Made by a program: the position numbers and the translations under genes. Source: Streptomyces sp. Je 1-369 (GTDB taxonomy: Bacteria > Actinomycetota > Actinomycetes > Streptomycetales > Streptomycetaceae). From it: 64,000 nt of DNA. Below are positions 9,002-19,278 of the stretch, one piece after another. Below the pieces are notes generated by a model, which was given only the letters and a program-made list of their open reading frames with translations, ran no database searches and had not been told where the DNA came from. The stretch covers positions 2,881,254 to 2,945,253 of the forward strand of contig NZ_CP101750.1 of the NCBI RefSeq assembly GCF_026810505.1, given 5' to 3'. Each line of letters begins with the position of its first letter. The first letter of the stretch is position 1.

Positions 9002-9559
9002 ATGACGCACCGCCTCGCACCGAAAGCCAAGGAAGCCACCATCGGCGAGCTCGCAGCGCGCAGCGGGGTCGCCCCCTCCGCCCTGCGGTTCTACGAGGCC
9101 GAAGGACTCATCAAGTCCCGCCGCACCTCCGGCAACCAGCGCCGCTACAGCCGCGACACCCTGCGCCGGGTCGCCTTCATCCGCACCTCGCAGCAGCTCG
9201 GCATGCCGCTCGCCACGATCCGCGAGGTGCTGGCGCTGCTCCCCGAGGACCGTACGCCGAACCGCGCGGACTGGGCGAGGATCTCGGAGTGCTGGCGCGA
9301 GGACCTCGACACCCGGATACGGACCCTCCAGCGGCTCCGCGACAACCTCACCGACTGCATCGGCTGCGGCTGCCTCTCCCTGTCCAGGTGCGCGCTGTCC
9401 AACACGTGGGACACGCTGGGGTCACGCGGCCCGGGCCCGCGGCGCCTCGTGGAGAAGGAGGTTCCGTGCGCGACCGGATCCTGCGGGGCGGCCGCTTCGG
9501 AGAACCAGGACGAAGCCGCTTCGGAGAGCGACCAGGAACAGGAAGACGTGTCCGTATGA
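9002..9559 (+). CDS. soxR: Redox-sensing MerR-family regulator SoxR
   Basis: A 185-residue MerR-family activator with the complete SoxR iron-sulfur signature CIGCGCLSLSRC; the four Cys fall at residues 119, 122, 124 and 130, as in E. coli SoxR. The N-terminal winged helix (TIGELAARSGVAPSALRFYE) binds a promoter spacer; the [2Fe-2S] cluster responds to redox-active compounds, which in Streptomyces include endogenous pigments. It has a C-terminal extension of about 55 residues past the cluster with two more Cys (PCATGSC) and a Glu/Ser-rich tail, longer than the enteric protein. The gene overlaps the next one by an ATGA, implying cotranslation with the aminotransferase-like enzyme. Confidence 0.95.
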   Translation: MTHRLAPKAKEATIGELAARSGVAPSALRFYEAEGLIKSRRTSGNQRRYSRDTLRRVAFIRTSQQLGMPLATIREVLALLPEDRTPNRADWARISECWREDLDTRIRTLQRLRDNLTDCIGCGCLSLSRCALSNTWDTLGSRGPGPRRLVEKEVPCATGSCGAAASENQDEAASESDQEQEDVSV

Positions 9560-10395
9560 CCACCCCCGTCCCCTCCCCCGTCCCCGTCTCCGCCCTCACC
9601 CCCACCTCCGCTCTCGCGCAGCGCATCGAGGTCGACGGGCGGCCCGCGACCGCCGAGACCCTGCTGTGGCCGGCCCTCGTCCAGACCGGGCACTTCACCG
9701 CGATGCAGGTCAGGGGCGGCAAGGTGCGCGGCCTCGGCCTGCATCTGGCGCGGCTCGACACGGCCACGCGTGAGCTGTTCGGGCACGGGGTCGACGGGGA
9801 GCACGTGCGCGTGCTCGTCCGGCACATCCTGCGCGACGACATCTCCGACGCGTCCGTACGGGTCTACGTCCACGCCCCGGGCGGGCAGCCGTCCCACCTG
9901 GTCACCGTCCGGCCGCCCATGGAGCTGCCCGCCACGATGGAGGGCCGGGCACAGTCGCTGCGTTCCGTGGCGTATCAGCGGCCCTTCGCCCACATCAAGC
10001 ACCTGGGCGGCTTCGCGCAGGCCCGCCACGCTGAGCTCGCGCGGGGCGACGGGTTCGACGAGGTGCTGCTCACCGGTCCCGGCGGGGAGGTCAGCGAGGG
10101 CGCGGTCACGAACATCGCCTTCTTCGACGGCACGGAGGTCGTCTGGCCGGACGCGCCGCACCTGGCAGGCATCACGATGCAGCTCGTCCGGTCGCGCCTG
10201 CCCGCCGCCGGGCTGCCCACCCGGCACGCTCCGGTGACCCTCGCGGACCTCCCCTCGTACAGGGCGGCCTTCGTCACGAACGCGTGGGGGGTACGGCCCG
10301 TGCGGCGGATCGACGACGTCGCGTACGGGGTCGACGAGCAGCTGATGGCGCGCGTGGCGGGGGCGTACGAGGACGTCCCGTGGGACACCGTCTGA
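9556..10395 (+). CDS. Class IV aminotransferase family protein (PLP-dependent)
   Basis: A 279-residue fold-type IV PLP enzyme, the family of 4-amino-4-deoxychorismate lyase and branched-chain/D-amino acid aminotransferases. The block AHIKHLGGFAQAR carries the expected Schiff-base Lys, and DEVLLTGPGGEVSEGAVTNI is the conserved Glu-containing segment of the family. The C-terminal part LAGITMQLV and FVTNAWGVRPV fits too. The specific substrate is not determinable. The ATG overlaps the soxR stop by four bases, so it is expected to be expressed with soxR, although a metabolic reason is not obvious. Confidence 0.85.
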   Translation: MTTPVPSPVPVSALTPTSALAQRIEVDGRPATAETLLWPALVQTGHFTAMQVRGGKVRGLGLHLARLDTATRELFGHGVDGEHVRVLVRHILRDDISDASVRVYVHAPGGQPSHLVTVRPPMELPATMEGRAQSLRSVAYQRPFAHIKHLGGFAQARHAELARGDGFDEVLLTGPGGEVSEGAVTNIAFFDGTEVVWPDAPHLAGITMQLVRSRLPAAGLPTRHAPVTLADLPSYRAAFVTNAWGVRPVRRIDDVAYGVDEQLMARVAGAYEDVPWDTV

Positions 10396-10678
10396 CGGCC
10401 GGAGTCACCACCGCGCCCGGTCGCACCACGCCCCAGGTCACCCATTCACAGCCGCGCCGCGCACCCTTCGAACACGGGCCCTCGGCACGCCGGTGACCTG
10501 CTGGAACGTTCCCTCCGCCGCGTCAGGAGCAGTCCGCCTCGCACCTTTCTGATGCCCCATCAGGAGGCGTCGGCCGCCGAGTGCCACTTACCTCGGTAGA
10601 GCGGGGTTCGACCGACGCAGCGGCACTTGGGGGTGCCGCGGGCCGTGCCCGTACGTAGGCCCTCGGAGGAACGACCAC

Positions 10679-11269
10679 ATGCGCTACGCCCGTCTGCTGA
10701 CCGGTACCGCTCTCGCCGTGGCGGCGGGCGCTCTGGCCGTCCCCGCCGCCGCAGCTCCCGGCACGCCCGCAGCTCCCGGCCCGCCCGCCGGGAGCCTGGA
10801 GATCCGCCCCGCCACCGTCACCCCCGGCTCCACCGTCACCGTGCACACCACCGCCTGCGGCTCGGGCGGGACGGCGACCGGCGACGCGAGCGCGGTCGGC
10901 GCGGGGTCGTTCACGATGGCGCCGGGCACGCGTGCGGAGGGCGGCGAGACCGCCGCCGGGCGGTTCGAGGTGCCGCCGTCCGCGCAGCCCGGCACGTACG
11001 AGATCGTCGCGAAGTGCTCCGGGTCCGGCGGCTCCGGTGCGAAGAACAAGCGGATCGCGGGCGATCTCATGGTCACGATCACCTCCACCGCCGCTGCCGC
11101 GGGTGAACGGCCGCAGCAGCAGCTCCCCAAGGGGCATGTGAAGACGGGGGTCGGCGGCGCACTCGGCCCCGACCCCGTGCAGACCGCGGCGGGAGTGGCG
11201 GCCCTGGCCGTCGCCGCCGCGGGCGGTACCTGGCTCCTGCATCGCCGGGCGAGAGGCGACAGGATCTGA
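10679..11269 (+). CDS. Exported C-terminally anchored surface protein, likely sortase-linked
   Basis: A 196-residue exported protein: signal peptide (residues 1-26, ending PAAAA), an immunoglobulin-like beta domain with a Cys pair (residues 60 and 113) and a C-terminal hydrophobic helix at about 168-187 followed by the basic tail HRRARGDRI. Just before the helix is LPKGHVKTG (149-157), which has the general shape of a sortase sorting signal but not a canonical LPXTG or LAXTG. A class F sortase gene starts about 120 bases downstream on the same strand, so it is probably the substrate or partner of that enzyme. The ligand-binding or structural role is unknown. Confidence 0.8.
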   Translation: MRYARLLTGTALAVAAGALAVPAAAAPGTPAAPGPPAGSLEIRPATVTPGSTVTVHTTACGSGGTATGDASAVGAGSFTMAPGTRAEGGETAAGRFEVPPSAQPGTYEIVAKCSGSGGSGAKNKRIAGDLMVTITSTAAAAGERPQQQLPKGHVKTGVGGALGPDPVQTAAGVAALAVAAAGGTWLLHRRARGDRI

Positions 11270-11386
11270 CGGACACCCTCCGCTGTCCACCGGTACCGCC
11301 GCCCCCGCCCCCTCCCTGCCCGTGTCCCCTCGCGGGCGGGGAGGGGGACGAGGGAACCGGCCCGCCCGATCCGAGGAGGTCGCCGT

Positions 11387-12187
11387 ATGCGCCGCACGGG
11401 AACCGGTACGCGACTACGTACGCGGCTTGAGGAGCGCCTGCGTACGCGACTCGGTGAGCGCCTGCGTACGCGCCTCCGCGCACGGTCACGTACGCGATCC
11501 CGCGCGGGCCGCAGGACCGGCAACGCCGTCATAGGCACGGTCACCGCCGTGGCGCTGTGCTCCGGGGCGTGGCTGCTGAGCAGCGGCACCGCGTCACATC
11601 CGCCGCCCCAGCCCTCCGCCGCACAGGCCGCACAGGCCTCGCAGGCCGAACAAGCCGAACAAGCCGAACAAGCCGAACAGGCCGCCCGCGCCACAGACCC
11701 CTCGACGACCGGTCACGGTACGGCCCCCCTCCCCCCGTCCCCGCCCGACCGCGTGCGGATCCCCGCGATCGGCGTCGACACGCCCCTGATGGGCCTCGGC
11801 CTGACCGGACAGGGCAGCCTCGACGTGCCGCCGCCCGAGCGGAAGAACCTCGCGGGCTGGTACGAGGCGGGCACCACGCCCGGCGAGCGCGGCACCGCCA
11901 TCGTGGCGGGCCACGTCGACAACAAGGAGGGGCCCGCCGTCTTCTACGAGCTGGGCGCCCTGCAGAAGGGCCGCACGATCGAGGTGGAACGCAGGGACGG
12001 CAGCGTCGCCGTCTTCACCGTGCACGCGAACGAGGTGTACGACGCCGAGGACTTCCCCGACGAGAAGGTGTACGGCGCCGCGTCGCGGCCTGAGCTGCGG
12101 GTCATCACCTGCGGCGGGAAGTACTCGAAGCAGACGGGTTACCAGGGCAACGTGGTGGTCTTCGCCCACCTCACCGCGGTCCGCTGA
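11387..12187 (+). CDS. Class F sortase
   Basis: A 266-residue membrane-anchored sortase. The first 45 residues are an Arg/Thr-rich repetitive segment, followed by a transmembrane helix at about 46-65 and a linker with four AEQ repeats. The catalytic domain begins at RVRIPAIGVDTPLMGLG; the active-site His lies in GHVDNKEG (H176) and the nucleophile in RVITCGG (C242), matching class F (DUF-type actinobacterial) sortases. The usual catalytic Arg a dozen or so residues after the Cys is not obvious: the segment is SKQTGYQGNVVVFAHL with Lys and Gln only. It probably processes the anchored protein encoded just upstream. Confidence 0.88.
   Translation: MRRTGTGTRLRTRLEERLRTRLGERLRTRLRARSRTRSRAGRRTGNAVIGTVTAVALCSGAWLLSSGTASHPPPQPSAAQAAQASQAEQAEQAEQAEQAARATDPSTTGHGTAPLPPSPPDRVRIPAIGVDTPLMGLGLTGQGSLDVPPPERKNLAGWYEAGTTPGERGTAIVAGHVDNKEGPAVFYELGALQKGRTIEVERRDGSVAVFTVHANEVYDAEDFPDEKVYGAASRPELRVITCGGKYSKQTGYQGNVVVFAHLTAVR
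11645..11680 (+). repeat. Nine-base tandem repeat inside the sortase linker
   Basis: Four in-frame copies of gccgaacaa encode an Ala-Glu-Gln repeat between the membrane helix and the catalytic domain. Copy number changes would only alter linker length. Confidence 0.85.
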
Positions 12188-12212
12188 GGTTCCCTCGCGC
12201 GCCGCACACCGC

Positions 12213-12995
12213 TCACGCCAGCCACTGCTCGTACGCCATCTTCACCACGAGCCCGAAGACGGTCGTCAGAAGCACGACACGGACGAAGCCACTGCCCTTC
12301 TTCAGGGCCGTGTGCGCGCCGAACATGCCGCCCGCCAGGTTGAAGACGGCCATGAGACCGGCCAGCTGCCACAGGACCGCGCCCTGCCAGGCGAACATCG
12401 CGAGGGCGCCCGCGTTGGTGCAGCAGTTCACGATCTTCGCGGTCGCGGACGCCGAGACCAGGTCGAGGTGGAGCACGGCGGTCAGGGCGAGAACGAGGAA
12501 CGTGCCGGTGCCGGGGCCGATGAGTCCGTCGTAGAAGCCGATGCCGAGGCCCGCGAGGCCGATCGCCGCGAGGATCCGCTTCGGGGACGCGGGGCCGGTG
12601 GCGGGCGCCGTGCCGAAGGCGGGCTTGAGGATCACGAAGGCGCCGACGGCGAGCAGCACCACCATGATCACGGGCTTCAGGACGTCGGTGCTCATCCCGG
12701 CCGCGAAGAACGCGCCACCCATCGACCCGGCGAGCGCGGCGAGGCCGATGCGGACGGCTGTCGGCACGTCGACGGGTGTCTTCCTGACGTACGTCACCGC
12801 GGCGCCCGTCGTCCCGACGATCGCGACGGCCTTGTTCGTACCGAGGGCGTGCGCGGCCGGGGTGCCGCCCGGCAGACCGAGCAGCAGGGCGGGGAGCAGC
12901 AGCAGTCCCCCGCCGCCGACCACGGCGTCGATCCAGCCGGCCGCGAGGGCGGCGAGGCAGAGGACGACGACTGTGGTCATGGATATGTCAGGCAT
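12213..12995 (-). CDS. TSUP (TauE/SafE) family membrane transporter
   Basis: A 260-residue protein with about eight hydrophobic segments and the TSUP signature AAGWIDAVVGGGGLLLLPALLL near the N terminus (written in parts: GWIDAVVGGGG then LLLLPALLL), repeated in the second half as GFYDGLIGPGTGTFLVLAL. The family exports sulfite, sulfoacetate or related organosulfonates, but the actual substrate here is unknown. It converges on the sortase gene. The initiation codon is either the Met at 12995 or the internal Met five residues later. Confidence 0.88.
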   Translation of the reverse strand: MPDISMTTVVVLCLAALAAGWIDAVVGGGGLLLLPALLLGLPGGTPAAHALGTNKAVAIVGTTGAAVTYVRKTPVDVPTAVRIGLAALAGSMGGAFFAAGMSTDVLKPVIMVVLLAVGAFVILKPAFGTAPATGPASPKRILAAIGLAGLGIGFYDGLIGPGTGTFLVLALTAVLHLDLVSASATAKIVNCCTNAGALAMFAWQGAVLWQLAGLMAVFNLAGGMFGAHTALKKGSGFVRVVLLTTVFGLVVKMAYEQWLA

Positions 12996-13016
12996 GATCG
13001 CGAGCCTATCCCGCGA

Positions 13017-13208
13017 TCAAGGGGCGGCCTGTGGTGCCGGGACGCCCGCCGAGGGGCGGTCGGGGGCCGGGGGCGCCGCCGGGTCGACCGCGACGGCGAG
13101 GGCCGCGGCGACGAGCGCGCTCGCCCCTGCCAGCCCCGCGGCGAGCTTCCTGCGGGCCTGGCGGGTGGGTCCCTGGGCGGGGGCGAGGGGTCTGCGGTGG
13201 CGTCCCAT
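13017..13208 (-). CDS. Small exported or membrane peptide, unknown
   Basis: A 63-residue frame starting MGRHRRPLAP, with a basic N terminus, one hydrophobic helix (LAAGLAGASALVAAALAVAV, about residues 21-40) and a Pro/Ala-rich tail. It follows the ferric-reductase-like gene on the same strand with a gap of 71 bases and could be its small partner. In related actinobacterial loci I would expect an FMN-binding protein at this position; this product is far too short for that. It has codon usage consistent with a gene but no recognisable domain. Confidence 0.5.
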   Translation of the reverse strand: MGRHRRPLAPAQGPTRQARRKLAAGLAGASALVAAALAVAVDPAAPPAPDRPSAGVPAPQAAP

Positions 13209-13279
13209 GACCTGCTTTCTCGAACTCGGGGGGGGGAGAGAGATGAAGGGCGCGCCCAGAACGTGCAGCACTCGTGCTC

Positions 13280-14818
13280 TCAGAACGTGAAGCACTCCGC
13301 GTGGATGCGGTCCTCCGGAACGCCCGCCCGTACGAGCGCCGTGGTCGCCATCGCGGACATGCCGGGCGGCCCGCACAGGTACACGTCGTGGTCGGCGAGG
13401 TCGGGGACGAGGTTGCGCAGGGCCTGCGGGGCCAAGGGGTCGAACGAGGCGTCGGAGCGGCCCAGCAGGTAGTGCAGGCCTGCTTGCCGCGTCCGCGCGA
13501 TGGCCTCCAGCTCCTCCTTGAGGACGAGTTGTTCGGCGCTGCCCGCGCGGTAGAGCAGGGTGAGGTCGCCGGGGCCGCAGGGCAGCGTCTCGAAGAGCGC
13601 CCGCATCGGGGTGATGCCGACGCCGCCCGCGAGGAGCAGCACCTTGCGACGGGTGCGCCGGTGCGCGGTGAGCGCGCCGAAGGGGCCGGTGGCGAGGACG
13701 CGCGTGCCGGGCCTGAGGCGCCGGATGCGGCGGGTGTGGTCACCGGCCGCCTTGACGGTGATGCGCAGCGTGTCGTCGCGGACGGGTGCGGAGAGCGAGA
13801 ACGGCAGCGCGGTGTGCCAGAGCCTGCGCCGCAGGAACCGCCACCTGAAGAACTGTCCGGGTTCGGCGCGCAGTTCGTCGACGCCGATGCCCTGCACGGC
13901 GACGGAGACGACACCGGGTCCTTCGTCGCGCACGCCGATGACGCGCAGGCTGTGCCGCAGCGCCTGCCGTACGGGTACGACGAGGCGGTACCAGACGAGA
14001 AGGACGGCGACGGTGGCGTGCAGCAGCGACCAGAGGCCGAGGGACAGGACGCCGCCCGCGATGTCGGGACCGGCGAGCTGGTGCGCGAAGGCGAGGGCGG
14101 CGCCGACGTAGGTCAGCAGGTGGACTGCCCGCCAGGTCTCGTGGCGGATGCGGCGGCGCAGGGCGCGGGCGGAGGTGACGCCGACGGCGGCGAGGAGGGC
14201 GGTGCCCGCGGTGGCGGCGGCGAGGCCCGGGTAGCCGAGCAGGTCGAGGGTGGCGTGCAGCAGGTCGGTGTCGGCGTGGACGGCGTAGCCGCAGAGGGCG
14301 AGGAGCGCGTGGGCGGCGCAGAGGCTCAGCACGTACCGGCCGCCGAGTGCGTGGAGCCGCGCGAGGCGGTCGGCGCCGACGCCGTGTTCGACCGCGGGGA
14401 CGCGGGCCATCAGGAACAGCATGACGAGGATGCCGTATCCGGCGAGCAGTCCCGTCAGGTGCGCCCCGGTGGCGAACAGCACGTCGAGCCGGGCGGAGGG
14501 CTCCGCCTGCACGGCCCACATCGCGGTGACGCCGAGGGCGCCGTTGACGATGGCGGTGTGCAGCGTGCGGGGCGCGACGCGGAGGGGCGGGGCGGGGGTG
14601 GCGCGCGGGGCCTCTCGGGTCCGGCGCGCCTCTCGGGTCCGGCGCGCCTCTCGGGTCCGGCGCCGCCCGCCGCCGGGAGTGTGGGGCGTGCGGGGCGTGC
14701 GCGGCGGCTCCTCGGGCATCGGCGGAATGCCCTGGTCCAGCGGGGCGTCCATCTGGCGCAGGTACGCGGCGAGGGCCGGGTACGCGTCGAGTCGGGGGGC
14801 GGCTGCGTCGGTGGTCAC
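13280..14818 (-). CDS. Ferric-reductase-like transmembrane flavocytochrome
   Basis: A 512-residue protein. Residues up to about 110 form a Pro/Arg-rich cytoplasmic region, then six hydrophobic helices with conserved His pairs (ATGAHLTG, RLHALGGR, CAAHALLAL, WRAVHLLTY, LAFAHQLAG) typical of the ferric reductase-like haem-binding core. A ferredoxin-NADP reductase module follows with an FAD segment (PFSLSAP), a GPFG block and the NAD(P)-binding LLAGGVGITPMRALFETL region, ending in YLCGPPGMSAMATTAL and the C-terminal aromatic FTF. It would move electrons from NAD(P)H across the membrane; iron reduction or periplasmic protein repair are both possible. It is divergent from the nirB operon. Confidence 0.85.
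   Translation of the reverse strand: MTTDAAAPRLDAYPALAAYLRQMDAPLDQGIPPMPEEPPRTPRTPHTPGGGRRRTREARRTREARRTREAPRATPAPPLRVAPRTLHTAIVNGALGVTAMWAVQAEPSARLDVLFATGAHLTGLLAGYGILVMLFLMARVPAVEHGVGADRLARLHALGGRYVLSLCAAHALLALCGYAVHADTDLLHATLDLLGYPGLAAATAGTALLAAVGVTSARALRRRIRHETWRAVHLLTYVGAALAFAHQLAGPDIAGGVLSLGLWSLLHATVAVLLVWYRLVVPVRQALRHSLRVIGVRDEGPGVVSVAVQGIGVDELRAEPGQFFRWRFLRRRLWHTALPFSLSAPVRDDTLRITVKAAGDHTRRIRRLRPGTRVLATGPFGALTAHRRTRRKVLLLAGGVGITPMRALFETLPCGPGDLTLLYRAGSAEQLVLKEELEAIARTRQAGLHYLLGRSDASFDPLAPQALRNLVPDLADHDVYLCGPPGMSAMATTALVRAGVPEDRIHAECFTF
14611..14661 (-). repeat. 18-base tandem repeat in the ferric-reductase-like gene
   Basis: Nearly three in-frame copies of an 18-base unit (cctctcgggtccggcgcg on the plus strand) encode repeats of RTREAR in the cytoplasmic N-terminal region. 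They are identical, indicating recent expansion. Confidence 0.85.
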
Positions 14819-14960
14819 GGCGGCACACTAGGCGCGGTGAGGGCCCGGAAGCCGCTGGTCAGCGGCGCCCCGCCGTTCTTTAAGGCAGCCTTGAGGATCG
14901 GCTCAACGGCGGTTAAGCCACGGGCCCTCACAGCCGTCCACGGCCCTCGCTGAGGGCAGC

Positions 14961-14998
14961 GTTCCTCCGGGGAAACAGGGCCGATCCTGCCGGGTAAC
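14961..14998 (+). promoter_or_regulatory. Candidate GlnR box upstream of the nitrite reductase operon
   Basis: GTTCC, six bases, GAAAC (14961-14976) approximates the GlnR consensus gTnAC-n6-GaAAC; a further GTAAC at 14994-14998 keeps the 11-base periodicity. It lies 24-61 bases before the flavoprotein gene. GlnR is the known activator of nitrate and nitrite assimilation genes in Streptomyces. The match is imperfect. Confidence 0.5.
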
Positions 14999-15021
14999 AC
15001 CGGCACCGCAGGCTTCTCGGC

Positions 15022-16386
<1,365 letters not shown>

Positions 16387-16387
16387 C

Positions 16388-18940
16388 ATGCCAACGAACC
16401 CGCTCCCCCGCCCCACCCTCGTGCTCGTCGGCCACGGCATGGTCGGCCAGCGTTTCCTCGAAGCCGCCGCCGCGCAGGGCCTCACGTCGAGCCACCGCGT
16501 CGTGGTGCTGTGCGAGGAGCCGCGTCCGGCCTACGACCGCGTGCAGCTCACCTCGTACTTCTCGGGCCGCACCCCCGACGACCTCTCCCTCACCGACCGG
16601 GAGTTCCTCGACGAGCACGGCATCGAGCTGTACGTCGGCGACGCGGCGGAGAGCTTCGACCGCGAGGCGAGGACGGTCACCGCGCGCTCGGGCGCCGTGT
16701 TCGCGTACGACAAGCTCGTGCTCGCGACCGGCTCCTACCCGTTCGTGCCGCCGGTGCCCGGCAAGGACGCGACGGGCTGCTTCGTCTACCGCACCATCGA
16801 GGACCTGCTGGCCATCGAGGAGTACGCGAAGCAGCACGCGACGACCGGCGCGGTCGTCGGCGGCGGGCTGCTCGGCCTGGAGGCGGCGGGCGCCCTGAAG
16901 GGGCTCGGACTCGCCACGCACGTCGTGGAGTTCGCGCCGCGCCTCATGCCGGTGCAGGTCGACGAGGGCGGCGGCGCCGCGCTCCTGCGGACCATCACCG
17001 GCATGGGCCTGAGCGTGCACACCGGCACCGGCACGCAGGAGATCGTGACCGGCGAGGACGGCGCCGTGACGGGCATGAAGCTGTCCGACGGGAGCGAACT
17101 CGCCACGGACCTCGTGGTGTTCTCGGCGGGCGTGCGGCCGCGTGACCAGCTGGCCCGCGAGCACGGTCTCGCCGTCGGCGAGCGCGGCGGCATCACGGTC
17201 GACGAGCAGTGCCGCACCAGCGACCCGGACGTGTACGCGATCGGCGAGTGCGCGCTGGCGGCGGACGGCCGCGTCTACGGTCTGGTCGCACCCGGTTACG
17301 AGATGGCGCAGACCGCGGCCGCCGACATCGCCGCGCAGGAGGCGAGCTTCACCGGCGCCGACCTCTCCACCAAGCTGAAGCTCCTCGGCGTCGACGTCGC
17401 GTCGTTCGGCGACGCGCACGGCGCGGCGGAGGGCTGCCTCGACGTCGTCTACACGGACTCGCGCTCGGGAACGTACAAGAAGCTGGTGATGTCGCCCGAC
17501 GGCGAGCTGCTCGGCGGCATCCTCGTCGGCGACGCGGAGCAGTACGGGGTGCTGCGGCCGCTCACCGGATCCGTGCCGCCGGTGCCCGCCGAACAGCTGG
17601 TGCTGCCCGCGGGCGCGGGCGCCCCCGTCGCGCTCGGCCCGGAGTCGCTGCCCGGCTCCGCGGTGATCTGCAACTGCCACAACGTCACCAAGGACGCCAT
17701 CTGCGTCTGCTCCAGCCTGCCCGAGGTGAAGAAGTGCACCAAGGCGGGGACGGGCTGCGGCAGTTGTCTCAAGGTGATCGGGCAGCTGCTGCCGAAGAGC
17801 GGTGACGACGGGCTGTGCGGCTGCTTCGCGCAGACCCGCCAGGAGCTGTACGAGATCGTGCGCGCCCTGCGCGTCACCTCCTTCCGCGAGCTGCTCGACG
17901 GGCACGGCCGCGAGGGGGCGCGCGGCGGTGAGGGCTGCGACGAGTGCAAGCCCGCGGTCGGCTCGATCATCGCGTCGCTCGCGCCGTCGATCGGCGCGAA
18001 GGGGTACGTCCTGGACGGTGAGCAGGCCGCGCTGCAGGACACCAACGACCACTTCCTCGCCAACCTCCAGAAGAACGGCTCCTATTCGGTGGTGCCGCGC
18101 ATCCCCGGCGGCGAGATCACCCCGGAGAAGCTGATCGTCATCGGCGAGGTGGCGCGGGACTTCGGGCTCTACACGAAGATCACCGGCGGCCAGCGCATCG
18201 ATTTGTTCGGCGCGCGCGTCGAGCAGCTCCCCATGATCTGGACGCGCCTGGTGGACGCGGGTTTCGAGTCGGGCCACGCGTACGGCAAGGCGCTGCGCAC
18301 CGTGAAGTCCTGCGTCGGGCAGACCTGGTGTCGCTACGGCGTGCAGGACTCGGTCCGCATGGCCATCGACCTGGAGCTGCGCTACCGGGGCCTGCGCGCC
18401 CCGCACAAGCTGAAGTCGGCGGTGTCCGGGTGTGCCCGCGAGTGCGCGGAGGCCCAGTCCAAGGACTTCGGCGTCATCGCCACGGCGAGCGGCTGGAACC
18501 TGTACGTCGGCGGGAACGGCGGCGCGACCCCGCGCCACGCGGACCTGCTCGCGCAGGACCTGAGCGACGCCGAACTGGTGCGCCTCATCGATCGGTTCCT
18601 GATGTTCTACATCCGCACCGCGGACCGCCTGGAGCGCACCGCGGCCTGGCTCGACCGGATCGACGGCGGCCTCGACCACGTGCGCGACGTCGTCGTCCAC
18701 GATTCGCTGGGCATCTGCGACGAGCTGGAGTCGCTGATGGCCGCGCACGTCACGCACTACCGCGACGAGTGGGCCGAGACCCTGGACGACCCGGAGCGGC
18801 TCGCGCGCTTCGTCTCCTTCGTGAACGCGCCGGGCGTGCCGGACCCCACCGTCGGCTTCGTCCCCGAGCGCGACCAGATCAAGCCCGACCTCCCCCTTCT
18901 GTCCATCGGCCCCCGCCCCCTGGAAGGAGCCACGCGATGA
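16388..18940 (+). CDS. nirB: NAD(P)H-dependent assimilatory nitrite reductase, large subunit
   Basis: An 850-residue NirB. Domains in order: FAD/NAD(P)H diaphorase (VLVGHGMVGQRFLEAA at the start, then TGAVVGGGLLGLEAAGAL and YAIGECALA); a BFD-type [2Fe-2S] domain with CNCHNVTKDAICVC and CTKAGTGCGSC; a second Cys pair GCDECKPA; and the sirohaem/[4Fe-4S] nitrite-sulfite reductase domain with SCVGQTWCRYG and SGCARECAEAQ. It reduces nitrite to ammonium in the cytoplasm, together with NirD. The full domain set and length match functional NirB. It begins one base after the flavoprotein stop and overlaps nirD by ATGA. Confidence 0.95.
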   Translation: MPTNPLPRPTLVLVGHGMVGQRFLEAAAAQGLTSSHRVVVLCEEPRPAYDRVQLTSYFSGRTPDDLSLTDREFLDEHGIELYVGDAAESFDREARTVTARSGAVFAYDKLVLATGSYPFVPPVPGKDATGCFVYRTIEDLLAIEEYAKQHATTGAVVGGGLLGLEAAGALKGLGLATHVVEFAPRLMPVQVDEGGGAALLRTITGMGLSVHTGTGTQEIVTGEDGAVTGMKLSDGSELATDLVVFSAGVRPRDQLAREHGLAVGERGGITVDEQCRTSDPDVYAIGECALAADGRVYGLVAPGYEMAQTAAADIAAQEASFTGADLSTKLKLLGVDVASFGDAHGAAEGCLDVVYTDSRSGTYKKLVMSPDGELLGGILVGDAEQYGVLRPLTGSVPPVPAEQLVLPAGAGAPVALGPESLPGSAVICNCHNVTKDAICVCSSLPEVKKCTKAGTGCGSCLKVIGQLLPKSGDDGLCGCFAQTRQELYEIVRALRVTSFRELLDGHGREGARGGEGCDECKPAVGSIIASLAPSIGAKGYVLDGEQAALQDTNDHFLANLQKNGSYSVVPRIPGGEITPEKLIVIGEVARDFGLYTKITGGQRIDLFGARVEQLPMIWTRLVDAGFESGHAYGKALRTVKSCVGQTWCRYGVQDSVRMAIDLELRYRGLRAPHKLKSAVSGCARECAEAQSKDFGVIATASGWNLYVGGNGGATPRHADLLAQDLSDAELVRLIDRFLMFYIRTADRLERTAAWLDRIDGGLDHVRDVVVHDSLGICDELESLMAAHVTHYRDEWAETLDDPERLARFVSFVNAPGVPDPTVGFVPERDQIKPDLPLLSIGPRPLEGATR

Positions 18941-19278
18941 GCGGCTCGACCTCCGTAAGGATCCAACTCCGCCTCGACGAGAACTGGTTCGAGGTCTGCG
19001 ACCGTACGCAGCTGATGCCGGGCCGGGGGCTCGCGGCCCTGCTGCCCGACGGCCGGCAGGCCGCGCTCTTCCTCGACCGCGAGGGCCGCGCGTACGCGAT
19101 CGACAACCGTGACCCGTTCACGGGCGCGGCGGTCCTCTCCCGGGGCCTGCTCGGAACGGAGCAGGGGCGGCCGTTCGTCGCCTCGCCGCTCCTGAAGCAG
19201 CGCTTCGACCTGGAGACGGGGCGGTGTCTGGACGACGAGGAGGTGTCGGTGGCGGTGCACCCGGTACGAGTTGCTTGA
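18937..19278 (+). CDS. nirD: Nitrite reductase small subunit
   Basis: A 113-residue NirD with the Rieske-like fold but without the cluster-binding Cys/His set, as is normal for this subunit. Recognisable parts are LMPGRGLAALLPDGRQAALF, AYAIDNRDPFTGAAVLSRG and SPLLKQRFDLETGRCL, which make up nearly the whole protein. It starts within the nirB stop codon (ATGA) and so is made with NirB in fixed ratio. The 3' end is followed within a few bases by a palindromic site for the adjacent TetR gene. Confidence 0.93.
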   Translation: MSGSTSVRIQLRLDENWFEVCDRTQLMPGRGLAALLPDGRQAALFLDREGRAYAIDNRDPFTGAAVLSRGLLGTEQGRPFVASPLLKQRFDLETGRCLDDEEVSVAVHPVRVA

